Positions 41,885 through 50,757 of a stretch of DNA of 64,000 bases are shown here, in pieces. The stretch is taken from contig NZ_LMQL01000008.1 in assembly GCF_001424545.1 (NCBI RefSeq), forward strand, positions 124,001 to 188,000, read 5' to 3'. The notes beneath the pieces are model-generated. The model was not told where the DNA came from. It made no database searches and saw nothing but the letters and a program-made list of their open reading frames with translations. The number at the start of each line of letters is the position of its first letter. Position 1 is the stretch's first letter. The position numbers were made by a program, and so were the translations under genes. Origin of the DNA: Ramlibacter sp. Leaf400 (GTDB lineage: Bacteria; Pseudomonadota; Gammaproteobacteria; Burkholderiales; Burkholderiaceae_C).

Positions 41885-43830
41885 GCCGCCTGCTGCGCCT
41901 GGTTGGCGGCCTCGGCGAAACCCTTGACCCGGTTCTTCTTGAGGTGGACCAGCAGGAGCGAGATGGCCGCCGGCGTCACACCCGAGATCCGCGACGCCAT
42001 GCCCAGCGTCTCCGGCCGGTGCTTGCTCAGCTTCTGCCGCACCTCGATCGACAGCGCCGCCACCTGCATGTAGTCCAGCTCGGCCGGCAGGCGCATGTTC
42101 TCGTAGTGGGCCGCGCGCTCCACCTCGTCCTTCTGGCGCTCGATGTAGCCGGCGTACTTGGCGCCGATCTCGAGCTGCTCGACCACGGGCTCGTAGAGCT
42201 CGCCCAGTGTTTCACGTAAAACCTCAGCCGCCGCATAGCGGCCCTCCTCCAGCGACACCAGCTGGCGGTAGGCCACGCCCGGTCGGCGCAGCAGGTCGAA
42301 AAGGTTGTGCTCGTGCTCGATGTTCTTGCCCAGCACCCGCTCGGCCTCCGCGGCCGGCAGACTGCGCGGATTCACCCACACCGACTTCAACCGCTGTGTT
42401 TCACGTGAAACAGCGTCGCGCTTGCGGTTGAAGCTGTCCCACTGCTCGTCCGTCACCAGGCCGAGCTGCCGCCCCTGCTCCGTCAGGCGCATGTCGGCGT
42501 TGTCCTCCCTCAGCTGCAGGCGGAACTCCGCGCGGCTGGTGAACATGCGGTACGGCTCGGTCACGCCCTTGGTGATGAGGTCGTCCACCAGCACGCCGAG
42601 GTAGGCCTCGTCGCGGCGGGGCAGCCAGGCTTCGCGGCCCTGGCACTGCAGCGCGGCATTGATGCCGGCAAACAGGCCCTGGGCCGCCGCCTCCTCATAG
42701 CCGGTGGTGCCGTTGATCTGCCCGGCGAAGAACAGCCCGGCGATCTGCCGGGTCTCGAAGCTGCCCTTGAGCGAGCGCGGATCGAAGTAGTCGTACTCGA
42801 TGGCGTAGCCCGGCCGGAGGATGTGCGCGTGCTCTAGCCCCGGCAACGTGCGCACCAGGCCCAGCTGCACGTCGAAGGGCAGGCTGGTCGAGATTCCGTT
42901 GGGATAGAACTCGTTGGTGGTCAGCCCTTCCGGCTCCAGGAAGACCTGGTGGCTGTCCTTGCCCGCGAAGCGGTTGATCTTGTCCTCGACGCTCGGGCAG
43001 TAGCGCGGCCCCACCCCTTCGATCTTCCCGGTGAACATCGGGCTGCGGTCGAAGCCCGAACGGATGATCTCGTGCGTGCGCTCGTTGGTGTGGGTGATCC
43101 AGCACGGCACCTGCCGCGGGTGCATCTCGGCCCGGCCCATGAAGCTGAACACCGGCACGGGGTCCAGGTCGCCGGGCTGTTCCTCGCACCTGGAGAAGTC
43201 GATGGTGCGGCCGTCGATGCGCGGGGGCGTGCCGGTCTTGAGCCGACCCTGCGGCAGCTTCAGCTCCTTGAGCCGCGCCGACAGCGACACCGCCGGCGGA
43301 TCCCCCGCCCGCCCGGCCGCGTAGTTGTTCATCCCGACGTGGATCTTGCCGTCCAGGAAGGTCCCGGCCGTCAGCACCACGGTGCGCGAGCGGAACCGGA
43401 TGCCGACCTGCGTCACCGCGCCCACCACCCGGTCGCCCTCCACCATCAGGTCGTCCACCGCCTGCTGGAACAGCGTGAGGTTGGGCTGGTTCTCCAGCCG
43501 GCGGCGGATCGCCGCCTTGTAGAGGATGCGGTCGGCCTGGGCCCGGGTGGCCCGCACCGCAGGACCCTTGGAGCTGTTGAGGATGCGGAACTGGATGCCC
43601 GCCTCGTCGGTGGCGATGGCCATGGCGCCGCCCAGCGCGTCGACCTCCTTGACCAGGTGCCCCTTGCCGATGCCGCCGATCGACGGGTTGCAGCTCATCT
43701 GGCCCAGCGTCTCGATGTTGTGGGTCAGGAGCAGCGTCTTGCAGCCCATGCGCGCGGACGCGAGGGCTGCTTCGGTGCCGGCGTGGCCGCCACCGACGAC
43801 GATCACGTCGAATTCTTCGGGATAGAGCAT
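41881..43830 (-). CDS. mnmG: tRNA uridine-5-carboxymethylaminomethyl modification enzyme MnmG
   Basis: A 649-residue FAD protein (GidA) which, with MnmE, modifies the wobble uridine of several tRNAs. The FAD motif [21 protein letters not shown] is at about residues 9-29. [11 protein letters not shown], the Cys-containing [17 protein letters not shown], and the C-terminal [17 protein letters not shown] are family signatures. The start [15 protein letters not shown] at 43830 is chosen over upstream codons. Two parS-like sequences lie in its 3' third, and its stop overlaps the rsmG start. Confidence 0.96.
   Translation of the reverse strand: MLYPEEFDVIVVGGGHAGTEAALASARMGCKTLLLTHNIETLGQMSCNPSIGGIGKGHLVKEVDALGGAMAIATDEAGIQFRILNSSKGPAVRATRAQADRILYKAAIRRRLENQPNLTLFQQAVDDLMVEGDRVVGAVTQVGIRFRSRTVVLTAGTFLDGKIHVGMNNYAAGRAGDPPAVSLSARLKELKLPQGRLKTGTPPRIDGRTIDFSRCEEQPGDLDPVPVFSFMGRAEMHPRQVPCWITHTNERTHEIIRSGFDRSPMFTGKIEGVGPRYCPSVEDKINRFAGKDSHQVFLEPEGLTTNEFYPNGISTSLPFDVQLGLVRTLPGLEHAHILRPGYAIEYDYFDPRSLKGSFETRQIAGLFFAGQINGTTGYEEAAAQGLFAGINAALQCQGREAWLPRRDEAYLGVLVDDLITKGVTEPYRMFTSRAEFRLQLREDNADMRLTEQGRQLGLVTDEQWDSFNRKRDAVSRETQRLKSVWVNPRSLPAAEAERVLGKNIEHEHNLFDLLRRPGVAYRQLVSLEEGRYAAAEVLRETLGELYEPVVEQLEIGAKYAGYIERQKDEVERAAHYENMRLPAELDYMQVAALSIEVRQKLSKHRPETLGMASRISGVTPAAISLLLVHLKKNRVKGFAEAANQAQQAA
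42208..42223. other. Degenerate parS-like site (14/16 matches) within mnmG
   Basis: TGTTTCACGTAAAACC matches the consensus except at positions 11 and 16. It lies about 190 bp from the perfect site, inside mnmG. It may be a weak ParB site or chance similarity favoured by the coding sequence. Confidence 0.55.
42397..42412. other. Perfect parS site within mnmG
   Basis: TGTTTCACGTGAAACA is the exact bacterial parS consensus, a perfect 16-bp palindrome, in the mnmG coding sequence about 3.2 kb from parB. It is the centromere-like loading site for the ParB encoded at 38296. Confidence 0.95.
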
Positions 43831-43988
43831 GGAGTGGCGCCTTTGGCCGGCGCGGGCGGTCGTCAAGACCAGGAGGGCGAGATTTTACTTTTGAGTGGCA
43901 AATCCTTGCCAGCAAGCGCTTACTGGCTCACGCCCCAGAGCGTGTGGTGCAATCGGCGCATGAAGCCCCTCGCGCCCAAGGACTGAGC

Positions 43989-44240
43989 GTGGAATGCCGA
44001 CCCGGCTGCGCGGCCTGCTGCATCGCGCCCTCGATCTCCTCCGCCATCCCCGGCATGCCCCGCGGCAAGCCCGCCGGTGTCCGCTGCATCCAGCTCGATG
44101 ACGCCAACCGCTGCCGCCTGTTCGGCCGGCCCGAGCGCCCCGCCGTGTGCGGCGGCCTGCAGCCGCAGCCGGAGATGTGCGGCGACTCGCGCGAGCAGGC
44201 GCTGGTCTACCTGCGGCGGCTCGAGGCGCTGACGGCGTAG
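43989..44240 (+). CDS. YkgJ-family cysteine-cluster protein
   Basis: An 83-residue protein with the motif [20 protein letters not shown], then [20 protein letters not shown] and [14 protein letters not shown]. It has nine cysteines arranged as in YkgJ (CxxCC near the N-terminus), suggesting a bound zinc or iron-sulfur centre. The GTG at 43989 gives the usual short N-terminus; the frame is open upstream to 43944 but that part looks non-coding. Function unknown across the family. Divergent from mnmG. Confidence 0.8.
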   Translation: MECRPGCAACCIAPSISSAIPGMPRGKPAGVRCIQLDDANRCRLFGRPERPAVCGGLQPQPEMCGDSREQALVYLRRLEALTA

Positions 44241-44271
44241 TCCCCTCGCATTCACATCCAAGGAGCATCCG

Positions 44272-45027
44272 ATGAACATCGCTTCGATGAAGCACGTGGT
44301 CAGTGCCGAAGAATGGGAGCTGCGCCTGCAGCTGGCTGCCTGCTACCGGCTGGTGGCGCTGTACGGCTGGAGCGACCTCGTCTTCACCCACATCAGCGCG
44401 CGCGTGCCCGGGCCAGAACACCATTTCCTGATCAACCCCTACGGGCTGATGTTCGACGAGATCACCGCTTCGTCGCTGGTGAAGGTGGACCAGGACTGCA
44501 ACAAGGTGATCGACTCGCCGTTCCCGGTCAACCCGGCGGGCTTCACCATCCACAGCAGCATCCACGATGCCCGCCCCGACGTCGGCTGCGTGCTGCACAC
44601 GCACAGCCGCGCCGGCGTGGCGGTGAGCGCACAGAAGTGCGGCGTGCTGCCCATCAGCCAGCAGAGCACCTTCGTGCTGGCCTCCCTGGCGTACCACGAC
44701 TACGAAGGCGTGGCCCTGCGCGACGACGAGAAGCCGCGGCTGGTGGCCGACCTGGGGCGCAAGACCTTCTTCATGCTGCGCAACCACGGCCTGCTCACCG
44801 TGGGCAAGAGCATCCCGGAAGCCTTCCTCTCGATGTACACCTTCGAGAACGCGTGCCGCATCCAGATCGACGCGCAGGCCGGCGGCGAGCTGGTGCACAT
44901 CGATCCCGCGGTGCTGCAAGGCCTGTCCGAGGTGATGAAGACAGTCACGGCCGGCCAGGGCGCGGGCATCGCGTGGCCGGCGCTGCTGCGCAAGCTGGAT
45001 CGCACCGATCCGTCGTTCCGCAACTGA
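44272..45027 (+). CDS. Class II aldolase/adducin-family protein
   Basis: 251 residues. The zinc-binding HTHSRAGVAVS (about 103-113) and the later His in FMLRNHGLLTVGKS (about 165-178) match the class II aldolase fold. YGWSDLVFTHISARVPG and HFLINPYGLMFDEITASSLV match the N-terminal half. Bacterial homologues of this length are often of uncertain substrate, with some resembling fuculose-phosphate aldolase or adducin heads. AAGGAGC precedes the ATG. It is a stand-alone gene 31 bp after the YkgJ-like gene. Confidence 0.87.
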   Translation: MNIASMKHVVSAEEWELRLQLAACYRLVALYGWSDLVFTHISARVPGPEHHFLINPYGLMFDEITASSLVKVDQDCNKVIDSPFPVNPAGFTIHSSIHDARPDVGCVLHTHSRAGVAVSAQKCGVLPISQQSTFVLASLAYHDYEGVALRDDEKPRLVADLGRKTFFMLRNHGLLTVGKSIPEAFLSMYTFENACRIQIDAQAGGELVHIDPAVLQGLSEVMKTVTAGQGAGIAWPALLRKLDRTDPSFRN

Positions 45028-45058
45028 AGTCGCGGCCCGAGGCGCGCCGCTTGGGACG

Positions 45059-45913
45059 TCAGGCGGGCATGGTCGACGCCGCCGGCCAGGGCGGCGCCGT
45101 CACACACTGTGCGGCTGGAGCACGCGGGTCGTGCTCCAGCACCGTCACGAGCTTCTGCGTCATCTGCACGTCGCCAAAGATGGTGCTGAAGGCCACGTCC
45201 TTCGCATCGTGCCCGGTGCCGATGCGCACCAGCCGATCCACCGGCGCCATGCCGGTCGGGTCGAACATCACCCAGCGCCGGCCCAGCCAGGCCTCGAACA
45301 CCGCGTGGAAGTCCTGCGGCGGATCGTCGAACCAGACGTAGCCCGCCACCAGACGCGCCGGGATGTTCAGCGCCCGGCACAGCGTGATGCCGATGTGAGC
45401 GAAGTCCCGGCAGACGCCCGCGCGCTGGGACAGGGCCTCCTGCGCGGTGGTGGTGGAGCCTGTGCTGCCCACGCGGTACTCGATCGACTGGTGGATCCAG
45501 TCGACCATCTGCCGCACGCGCGAGAGGCCCGGCGGGAGGTGCCCGAACGTCTCGCGGGCGAAGGCGCACACCACGTCCGATTCGCAGTAGCGGGTGGGCA
45601 TCAGGTACTGCAGGAACGCATCGGGCACCTCGCTGACCGGCACCTCGGGCAGGTGCGCCTCGACCGGCTCGGAGTGCACTTCGACGTCGGCCTTGTAGCG
45701 GACCTCCAGCGGTCCGACCGGCGCGTCGAAACGGAAGAAGCGGTTGCCGCTTTCCCGGTCCTCGAAAGTGCGCAGGTCCACCGGCGGCCACACCGACAGG
45801 CGCTCGCCCACGATCTCCTGCGTGGGCCAATGCGCGGCCTCCAGGCTGAAGCACAGGTGCGACGGCTGGCGGACCTGGTAGGCCAGGAAGGTCTCGACGG
45901 TGGAGAGGTGCAT
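45059..45913 (-). CDS. Transglutaminase-like cysteine protease-fold protein
   Basis: 284 residues. An N-terminal beta domain typical of bacterial transglutaminase-like proteins (about 1-110) is followed by the catalytic domain. The Cys lies in AGVCRDFAHIGITLCRAL (about 168-185), the His in DFHAVFEAWLG and the Asp in FDPTGMAP. These proteins may hydrolyse or cross-link peptides and sometimes sit with circularly permuted ATP-grasp proteins, but no such partner is here. Start MHLSTVETFLAY at 45913; the frame extends to 45961. Convergent with the aldolase gene, 31 bp between stops. Confidence 0.85.
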   Translation of the reverse strand: MHLSTVETFLAYQVRQPSHLCFSLEAAHWPTQEIVGERLSVWPPVDLRTFEDRESGNRFFRFDAPVGPLEVRYKADVEVHSEPVEAHLPEVPVSEVPDAFLQYLMPTRYCESDVVCAFARETFGHLPPGLSRVRQMVDWIHQSIEYRVGSTGSTTTAQEALSQRAGVCRDFAHIGITLCRALNIPARLVAGYVWFDDPPQDFHAVFEAWLGRRWVMFDPTGMAPVDRLVRIGTGHDAKDVAFSTIFGDVQMTQKLVTVLEHDPRAPAAQCVTAPPWPAASTMPA

Positions 45914-46026
45914 GGAGGGCGAAGCGATGTCTCGCGGGGCGCGTGCCCGCGGCTCATCCATGCTAGGGAATGATGCTTCCCCCGTGCATCAGCCTGGAAC
46001 CCGGCCGGCTGTAGGCCGGCGCGAAT

Positions 46027-47235
46027 TCAGCGGCCGAGCAGCCCGCGCAGGCCCTTGCCGATGTCGGAAGCGACGCCCGCGCCGGGCAGCGCCACGCCGG
46101 TGGGCGTGACGGACGGCTGGTCGAGCGTGCCGCCCACCTGCAGGGGCACGCCGGCGATCTGGCCGATCGACGCGGTGACCTTGCCGCTCAGGCTGCGGTC
46201 GGCCGCCAGCGTCACGTTGCCGTTGGCCGAGAGCAGGCCGGAACTGGCCACCAGGTTGGTGAGGTGCACCACCTTGCCTTGCGTGGCCACCTGGCCGGTC
46301 AGGGTGTCCAGCGCCGTCTGGCCATCGCGGCTCGCACCCAGGGTGCGCACCGCGGCGGCCAGGTCCACGCCCTGCAGCAGCGCCTTGCGCACCGTGAAGC
46401 GGGTCTGGCTGCGCAGCACGTCGGCCAGCGCGGCCGGGTCCTTGAACTCCGCTTGCATCGAGGTGCGCGCCTCCAGCTTGCCGGTGAGCGTGCGGCTGGG
46501 CGCCGTCAGCGCCGAGACTTCCACGCCGTTGGTGGCCAGCTCGCCGGAGAAGCGCCAGCCGCCGCCGCGCGCCGGCTCCAGCCGCAGCGGGCCGGTGATG
46601 GTGCCGCCGCCGATCTCGCTGCGCAGCTGCCAGGCCTCGGGCTGGCGCTCCAGCTGCGCCTTGGCGCCGGCGTAACGGCCCTCGACCACCTGGATGCGCG
46701 CGGTCTGCGGCAGCAGCTCGCCCTCGAACTCGACCTCGGCATCGACCGTGAGCTTCTGCGCCTTGGCATCGACCCAGGTGACGCGCTCCAGCACGATGCG
46801 GCGCGGCAGCTGCGGGCGCGACGCTGCCGCTCCCGGGGCCGGCTTGGCCGCCGCACCCTCCTGCTTCTGCAGCGCTGCGGCCAGGGCGGTCAGCCCCTGC
46901 TGCGGCAGCACGGCATGGCGCACGACCAGGGAGCCGAGCTCGGGGCGACCCAGCAGCAGCGACGTCCACACCGGCCGGGCCTCGACCCGCTGCAGGGTCA
47001 GCGGCGGCTTGGTCTGCACGCGCACGTCGTGGACTTCCACCGAGGGCGTCGGCCAGATCGCGACGTCGATCTTCCCCAATTGCACCGGCACGCCCAGCGC
47101 CTGCGCCGCCTGCTGTTGCGCCCGCAGGCGGAAGTCGTCGCTCCCCGCCCAACGCGACAAGCCGAACACCGCCGCCGCCAGCAGGACAACCCCGCCCGCC
47201 ACGAGACCCACCACCCATTTCATTGCTCTGCCCAT
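46027..47235 (-). CDS. AsmA-family envelope protein
   Basis: About 402 residues. One N-terminal membrane helix (WVVGLVAGGVVLLAAAVFGL) is followed by a long beta-rich periplasmic region. It has LGVPVQLGKIDVAIWPTPSV and VEVHDVRVQTKPPLTLQRVE, a repeated-strand middle part and a C-terminal GTLDQPSVTPTG, as in short AsmA proteins. AsmA-like proteins are thought to move phospholipid between membranes or to affect outer-membrane assembly. The start is uncertain: MGRAMKW (47235) or MKWVVG (47223). Divergent from the GST gene. Confidence 0.8.
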   Translation of the reverse strand: MGRAMKWVVGLVAGGVVLLAAAVFGLSRWAGSDDFRLRAQQQAAQALGVPVQLGKIDVAIWPTPSVEVHDVRVQTKPPLTLQRVEARPVWTSLLLGRPELGSLVVRHAVLPQQGLTALAAALQKQEGAAAKPAPGAAASRPQLPRRIVLERVTWVDAKAQKLTVDAEVEFEGELLPQTARIQVVEGRYAGAKAQLERQPEAWQLRSEIGGGTITGPLRLEPARGGGWRFSGELATNGVEVSALTAPSRTLTGKLEARTSMQAEFKDPAALADVLRSQTRFTVRKALLQGVDLAAAVRTLGASRDGQTALDTLTGQVATQGKVVHLTNLVASSGLLSANGNVTLAADRSLSGKVTASIGQIAGVPLQVGGTLDQPSVTPTGVALPGAGVASDIGKGLRGLLGR

Positions 47236-47323
47236 GCAAGGATTCTCGCTATCCCCGCCGCTGCAGGGAATCCGGGCCGCCGCTAGCATCGCGTTCCTCA
47301 CCACGAAGTCGAGAACCATTGCC

Positions 47324-47932
47324 ATGAAGCTTTACTACTCTCCCGGCGCCTGCTCCCTGTCCCCGCACATCGTGCTGCGTGAAGCCGGCCTCGCCTTCGA
47401 GCCGGTGCTGGCCAGCACCAAGACCCACAAGCTGCCCGACGGCAGCGACTACTACGCGATCAACCCGCTGGGCTACGTGCCGATGCTGGAGCTGGACGAC
47501 GGCACGCGGCTGCGCGAAGGTCCGGCGATCGTGCAGTACATCGCCGACCAGGTGCCCACCAAGAACCTGATTCCCGCCAATGGCACGCTGCCGCGCTACC
47601 GCCTGCAGGAGTGGCTCACCTTCATCGGCACCGAGGTCCACAAGCAGTTCTCGCCGCTGTTCAACCCGGCGATGCCCGGGGAAGGCAAGAAGGTCTTCCT
47701 CGACAAGCTGGCCCAGCGTTTCGAATGGATCGACCAGCAGCTCGAAGGCCGCGACTACCTGATGGGCGACAACTTCAGCGTGGCCGATGCGTACCTGTTC
47801 ACGGTCAGCAACTGGGCCAAGCCGATGAACATCGACCTGTCGCAACGCAAGAACCTGCTGGCCTGGCGCGAGCGCGTGGGCGCTCGCCCGGCGGTGCAGG
47901 AGGCGATGAAGTTCGAGGGCCTGTCGAAGTAG
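47324..47932 (+). CDS. Glutathione S-transferase, beta-class-like (GstA)
   Basis: The 202-residue cytosolic protein has an N-terminal thioredoxin-like domain, MKLYYSPGACSLSPHIVLRE, with the Tyr/Ser/Cys10 arrangement of bacterial beta-class GSTs. It also has the cis-Pro segment GYVPMLELDDG (about 50-60) and REGPAIVQYIADQ (about 64-76). The C-terminal helical domain ends with GDNFSVADAYLFTV (about 147-160). Conjugation of glutathione with electrophiles or peroxide detoxification is expected. It is followed 32 bp later by a pirin gene, possibly the same transcript. Confidence 0.92.
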   Translation: MKLYYSPGACSLSPHIVLREAGLAFEPVLASTKTHKLPDGSDYYAINPLGYVPMLELDDGTRLREGPAIVQYIADQVPTKNLIPANGTLPRYRLQEWLTFIGTEVHKQFSPLFNPAMPGEGKKVFLDKLAQRFEWIDQQLEGRDYLMGDNFSVADAYLFTVSNWAKPMNIDLSQRKNLLAWRERVGARPAVQEAMKFEGLSK

Positions 47933-47964
47933 AACGGACGCGGCCCCGCGCTGCGCTCAGCACC

Positions 47965-48837
47965 ATGGACACCACCGTACGGCACCCCCGGCGCGTCGAA
48001 CGCGTCATCACCGGCACGCCCACACAGGACGGCGCAGGCGTCAAGCTCACGCGCCTGCTCACGCACGACCTGCAGCAGCGGCTCGACCCGTTCCTGATGC
48101 TGGACAACTTCGCCAGCGACGACCCCGACGATTACGGCGCGGGGTTCCCCAACCATCCGCACCGGGGCTTCGAGACCGTCACCTACATGATCAGCGGCCG
48201 CATGCGCCACCGCGACAACGCCGGCCACGAAGGCCTGCTGCAGAACGGCGGCGTGCAGTGGATGACGGCGGGCCGGGGCCTGGTGCACAGCGAGATGCCC
48301 GAGCAGGAAGAGGGCTTGATGGAGGGCTTCCAGCTGTGGCTGAACCTGCCCGGCCGCGACAAGATGCGCGACCCCTGGTACCGCGACATCCAGAGCGAGG
48401 AGATCCCCGAGCTGCGCACGGCCGAAGGCGTGACGGCGCGGGTGATCGCGGGCGAGAGCCATGGCGTCGCGGGCAGCATGCAGCGCGACGTGACGCAGCC
48501 GCTCTACCTGGACCTGCACTTCGGCGCCGCCGGCCAGCGCTTCGAGCAGCCGCTAGATCCGCAGCGCAACGCCTTCGTCTGCGTCTACCGCGGCAGCGTC
48601 GACGTGGTGGGTGCGGACGGCGCGTCCACCAGCGTGGCGCGCGGCCGCATGGCCATCCTGGGCAACGAGGGCGACGGGGTGGTGCTTCGTGCGGCGGGCG
48701 ACGAGCCGGCACGCGCGCTGCTGATCGCGGGCCAGCCGCTGCGCGAACCGATCGCGCAGTACGGCCCGTTCGTGATGAACACGCGCCAGCAGTTGCTGGA
48801 GGCGGTCGAGGACTTCAACAACGGCCGCTTCGTCTAG
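47965..48837 (+). CDS. Pirin-family bicupin
   Basis: 290 residues with two cupin domains. The N-terminal metal-binding cupin reads GFPNHPHRGFETVTYMISG (about 53-71), MRHRDNAG and VQWMTAGRGLVHSEMPE (about 91-107), giving the three His and one Glu ligands of pirin. The C-terminal cupin is RNAFVCVYRGSVDVVG, and the ending MNTRQQLLEAVEDF is typical. Some pirins act as quercetinases or redox-sensing regulators; neither role can be assigned here. It is probably cotranscribed with the GST gene. Confidence 0.9.
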   Translation: MDTTVRHPRRVERVITGTPTQDGAGVKLTRLLTHDLQQRLDPFLMLDNFASDDPDDYGAGFPNHPHRGFETVTYMISGRMRHRDNAGHEGLLQNGGVQWMTAGRGLVHSEMPEQEEGLMEGFQLWLNLPGRDKMRDPWYRDIQSEEIPELRTAEGVTARVIAGESHGVAGSMQRDVTQPLYLDLHFGAAGQRFEQPLDPQRNAFVCVYRGSVDVVGADGASTSVARGRMAILGNEGDGVVLRAAGDEPARALLIAGQPLREPIAQYGPFVMNTRQQLLEAVEDFNNGRFV

Positions 48838-48853
48838 CGGCCGGCGCGGCAGG

Positions 48854-49207
48854 TCACTCCTGCGGCACCAGCGAGGCGTCGGCCTCGCGCACGTCGTTCC
48901 AGGTGCGCGCACGCTCCATCACGCGCGACACGTTGCGGCCGATGGCCGAAGGCAGGCCGGTGCGCTCGGCCGCGGCATCGAAGGCGTTGCGCTGCTGCGC
49001 CCGAACGCGAGAGTTGTCCAGCACCACGGCGCCCGCACTCTCGCGCTCTTCGGCCGGAAGCGGTTGCGCGTCGCTCAGCACCCGGCCCGGCACGGGCTGG
49101 GGCGTTTCGTTGTCGGAGACGGACTGGGCGGACACGCCGGCCGCGATCGCACCGATCGCTCCGGCCAGCAAGAACACCGCCCAGGACCGCGCAGGATGCA
49201 CTTTCAT
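48854..49207 (-). CDS. Small secreted hypothetical protein (117 aa)
   Basis: It has a signal peptide, with AVFLLAGAIGAIAAGVSAQS at about residues 10-29. A Pro/Glu-rich linker is followed by a helical region, RVRAQQRNAFDAAAERTGLP and NVSRVMERARTWNDVREADA. There are no cysteines or known motifs. A GTCCTAC element lies 82 bp upstream. It converges on the pirin gene with 16 bp between stops. Function unknown. Confidence 0.65.
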   Translation of the reverse strand: MKVHPARSWAVFLLAGAIGAIAAGVSAQSVSDNETPQPVPGRVLSDAQPLPAEERESAGAVVLDNSRVRAQQRNAFDAAAERTGLPSAIGRNVSRVMERARTWNDVREADASLVPQE

Positions 49208-49288
49208 GGGCTATCTCCCGGGGTGGTCCGAAACTCCAGGATGACTGGACCGCCACCCCTTGTCTGTGGCCAGGGCGCGGATGGTTCC

Positions 49289-49295
49289 GTAGGAC
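49289..49295 (-). promoter_or_regulatory. GTCCTAC element upstream of the 117-aa secreted protein
   Basis: Read on the minus strand, GTCCTAC-GGAACC points toward the gene starting at 49207. It lies in the 257-bp divergent gap to the Spy-like gene, in which I see no other gene. Confidence 0.3.
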
Positions 49296-49464
49296 GCTCC
49301 TCGCGATGGGTGATCGCTGCAGAGCGAGCGTTCGTGACAAGCTTGGCGCAAGCCTTTACACCGCCTCTACCTTCCCGGAACCGCCGGCTTACATCGGCGC
49401 CGCAGACTTCGCTCCAACCTGTGCCGCATCAGCGACCAGGCTGAACCGAAAGGAAGGAAAGACG

Positions 49465-49968
49465 ATGAAACCCCAAGTCCGCAAGCACCTCCTGACCTGC
49501 GCGCTGCTGGCCAGCCTGGGCATCGCTGCCCAGGCGCAGACGCCCGCGACGCCTGCCGCGCCGGCCGCTTCGTCGGCCGAGCGCCAGCACGGTCACCATG
49601 GCAAGAAGTTCGATCCCGCCAAGCGCACCGAAATGGTCAACAAGCGACTGGCCGACCTGAAGCAGAAGCTGAAGGTCGGGCCGAACCAGGAAACCGCGTG
49701 GACCAGCTTCTCCACCGCGATGCAGCCTTCGGCCCAGCGCGCCCGTCCCGACCGCGACGCGATCGCGCGCATGAGCACGCCGGACCGCATCGACCACCTG
49801 CGTGCGCTGCGCGACCAGCGCAATGCCGAGATGGACCGCCGCGCCGAAGCGACCAAGAGCTTCTATGGCCAGCTGAGCGCGGAGCAGAAGAAGACGTTCG
49901 ACGACGAGACGGTGCGCATGTTCGGGCACCGCCATGGCCGCGGCGGCATGGGCCGGCACCACGGCTGA
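49465..49968 (+). CDS. Spy/CpxP-like periplasmic protein (LTxxQ family)
   Basis: 167 residues. The signal peptide ends near LGIAAQAQ and is followed by an Ala/Pro linker. The helical body reads RTEMVNKRLADLKQKLKVGP and MSTPDRIDHLRALRDQRNAE, then FYGQLSAEQKKTFDDE, close to the LTxxQ repeat of Spy and CpxP chaperones. His-rich stretches at both ends (RQHGHHGKK, MFGHRHGRGGMGRHHG) could bind metal. Spy-type proteins protect periplasmic proteins under envelope stress. AAGGAAGGAAA precedes the ATG, and a strong terminator follows. Confidence 0.85.
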   Translation: MKPQVRKHLLTCALLASLGIAAQAQTPATPAAPAASSAERQHGHHGKKFDPAKRTEMVNKRLADLKQKLKVGPNQETAWTSFSTAMQPSAQRARPDRDAIARMSTPDRIDHLRALRDQRNAEMDRRAEATKSFYGQLSAEQKKTFDDETVRMFGHRHGRGGMGRHHG

Positions 49969-49991
49969 TCGCGCGCCCGCGCGTTGCAACA

Positions 49992-50030
49992 AAAAGCCTG
50001 CCCGGCTCGCGCCGGGCAGGCTTTTCTCTT
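49992..50030. terminator. Strong bidirectional terminator
   Basis: AAAAGCCTGCCCGGC (49992-50006) and GCCGGGCAGGCTTTT (50011-50025) pair perfectly over 15 bp around TCGC. A T-run lies on each strand, so it can end both the Spy-like gene and the convergent gene at 50045. Confidence 0.93.
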
Positions 50031-50044
50031 GATGCCGGTGAACC

Positions 50045-50578
50045 TTAGCGGCGAATGGCCGGATCGTCCGGGTTGGCATTCGGGCGGCCACCCACCATGG
50101 TGCTGGCCTCACCCGCCTGCTGCGGCGTGCGCTGCACCTGCAGCACCGGCGGCGTGATCACGCGCGAGCCGTCGGGGTTCGCGTTGTTGGTCGACATGTT
50201 CGGCTGGCCGCGCGTCATCGTGCTGGCTTCGCCGGCCATGGTTGGCACGTTGCTGGTCACGGTGGCGCTGTGGCGCGGGATCTCGCGGCCGGCCGAAGGC
50301 GCTCCCATCACGGCCGTGGACGAGGCGCTGTCCACCGGCACGCCGGTGGCGCTGGACAGCGGGGCCGCGCCCGCGCTGCCGACGGTGGATTGATGCGTGG
50401 CCGAGTGGCCCTTGGCCGCATCGTTCGAGGTGGCCATGTTCGGCTGGCCCTTGGTCATCGTGCTGGCCTCGCCTGCCTTGACGGGGACGTCGCTCGTCGC
50501 GGAGGCGGTCTGGGCCCAGGCGCCGCCGGCCATCAGCCCGGCCAGCAGAAGCGATACGGTGGTCTTGGTCTTGTTCAT
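50045..50578 (-). CDS. Secreted protein with AGEASTM repeats (177 aa)
   Basis: A signal peptide (about 1-22, ending AWAQ) is followed by a Ser/Thr/Pro/Asn-rich, probably disordered protein. The core AGEASTM occurs at residues 35-41, 115-121 and 155-161, each followed by a G-x-P-N motif (KGQPN, RGQPN, GGRPN). Spacings of 80 and 40 residues suggest a 40-residue period with one decayed copy. I know no family with this signature. It is convergent with the Spy-like gene across a shared terminator, and a GTCCTAC element lies 114 bp upstream. Confidence 0.68.
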   Translation of the reverse strand: MNKTKTTVSLLLAGLMAGGAWAQTASATSDVPVKAGEASTMTKGQPNMATSNDAAKGHSATHQSTVGSAGAAPLSSATGVPVDSASSTAVMGAPSAGREIPRHSATVTSNVPTMAGEASTMTRGQPNMSTNNANPDGSRVITPPVLQVQRTPQQAGEASTMVGGRPNANPDDPAIRR

Positions 50579-50691
50579 GTTGAAGTCCTTGGCCAGAAAG
50601 GTTTGAAAACAGGGTCGCCTTGTGGGCGTCGTGTGATCTCACCTTAGGAGCCGGGCCGTCCCCGCCGTGCCGGACGTGCGAGCCGCTTCCT

Positions 50692-50698
50692 GTAGGAC
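50692..50698 (-). promoter_or_regulatory. GTCCTAC element upstream of the AGEASTM-repeat gene
   Basis: On the minus strand GTCCTAC-AGGAAGC points toward the gene starting at 50578. The remaining gap (50579-50757) holds only this element and the hairpin at 50709-50743. Confidence 0.3.
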
Positions 50699-50708
50699 TT
50701 GCAGCGCT

Positions 50709-50743
50709 GACGACGAGCGCCCGAACCTCGGCGCTACGTCGTC
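50709..50743. other. Stem-loop downstream of pagL
   Basis: GACGACG-AGCGCC (50709-50721) pairs with GGCGCT-A-CGTCGTC (50730-50743), a 13-bp stem with one bulged base. It lies 15 bp beyond the pagL stop and has no U-run. It may be a transcript-end stabiliser or part of the promoter region of the next gene. Confidence 0.4.
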
Positions 50744-50757
50744 CAGGGGGCAGGCGC

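Noticed and set aside
41307..42412. parS sites as evidence that oriC itself is inside the window
   Set aside because: No DnaA-box cluster (TTATCCACA) or dnaA/dnaN gene was found. parS sites can lie several kb from the origin.
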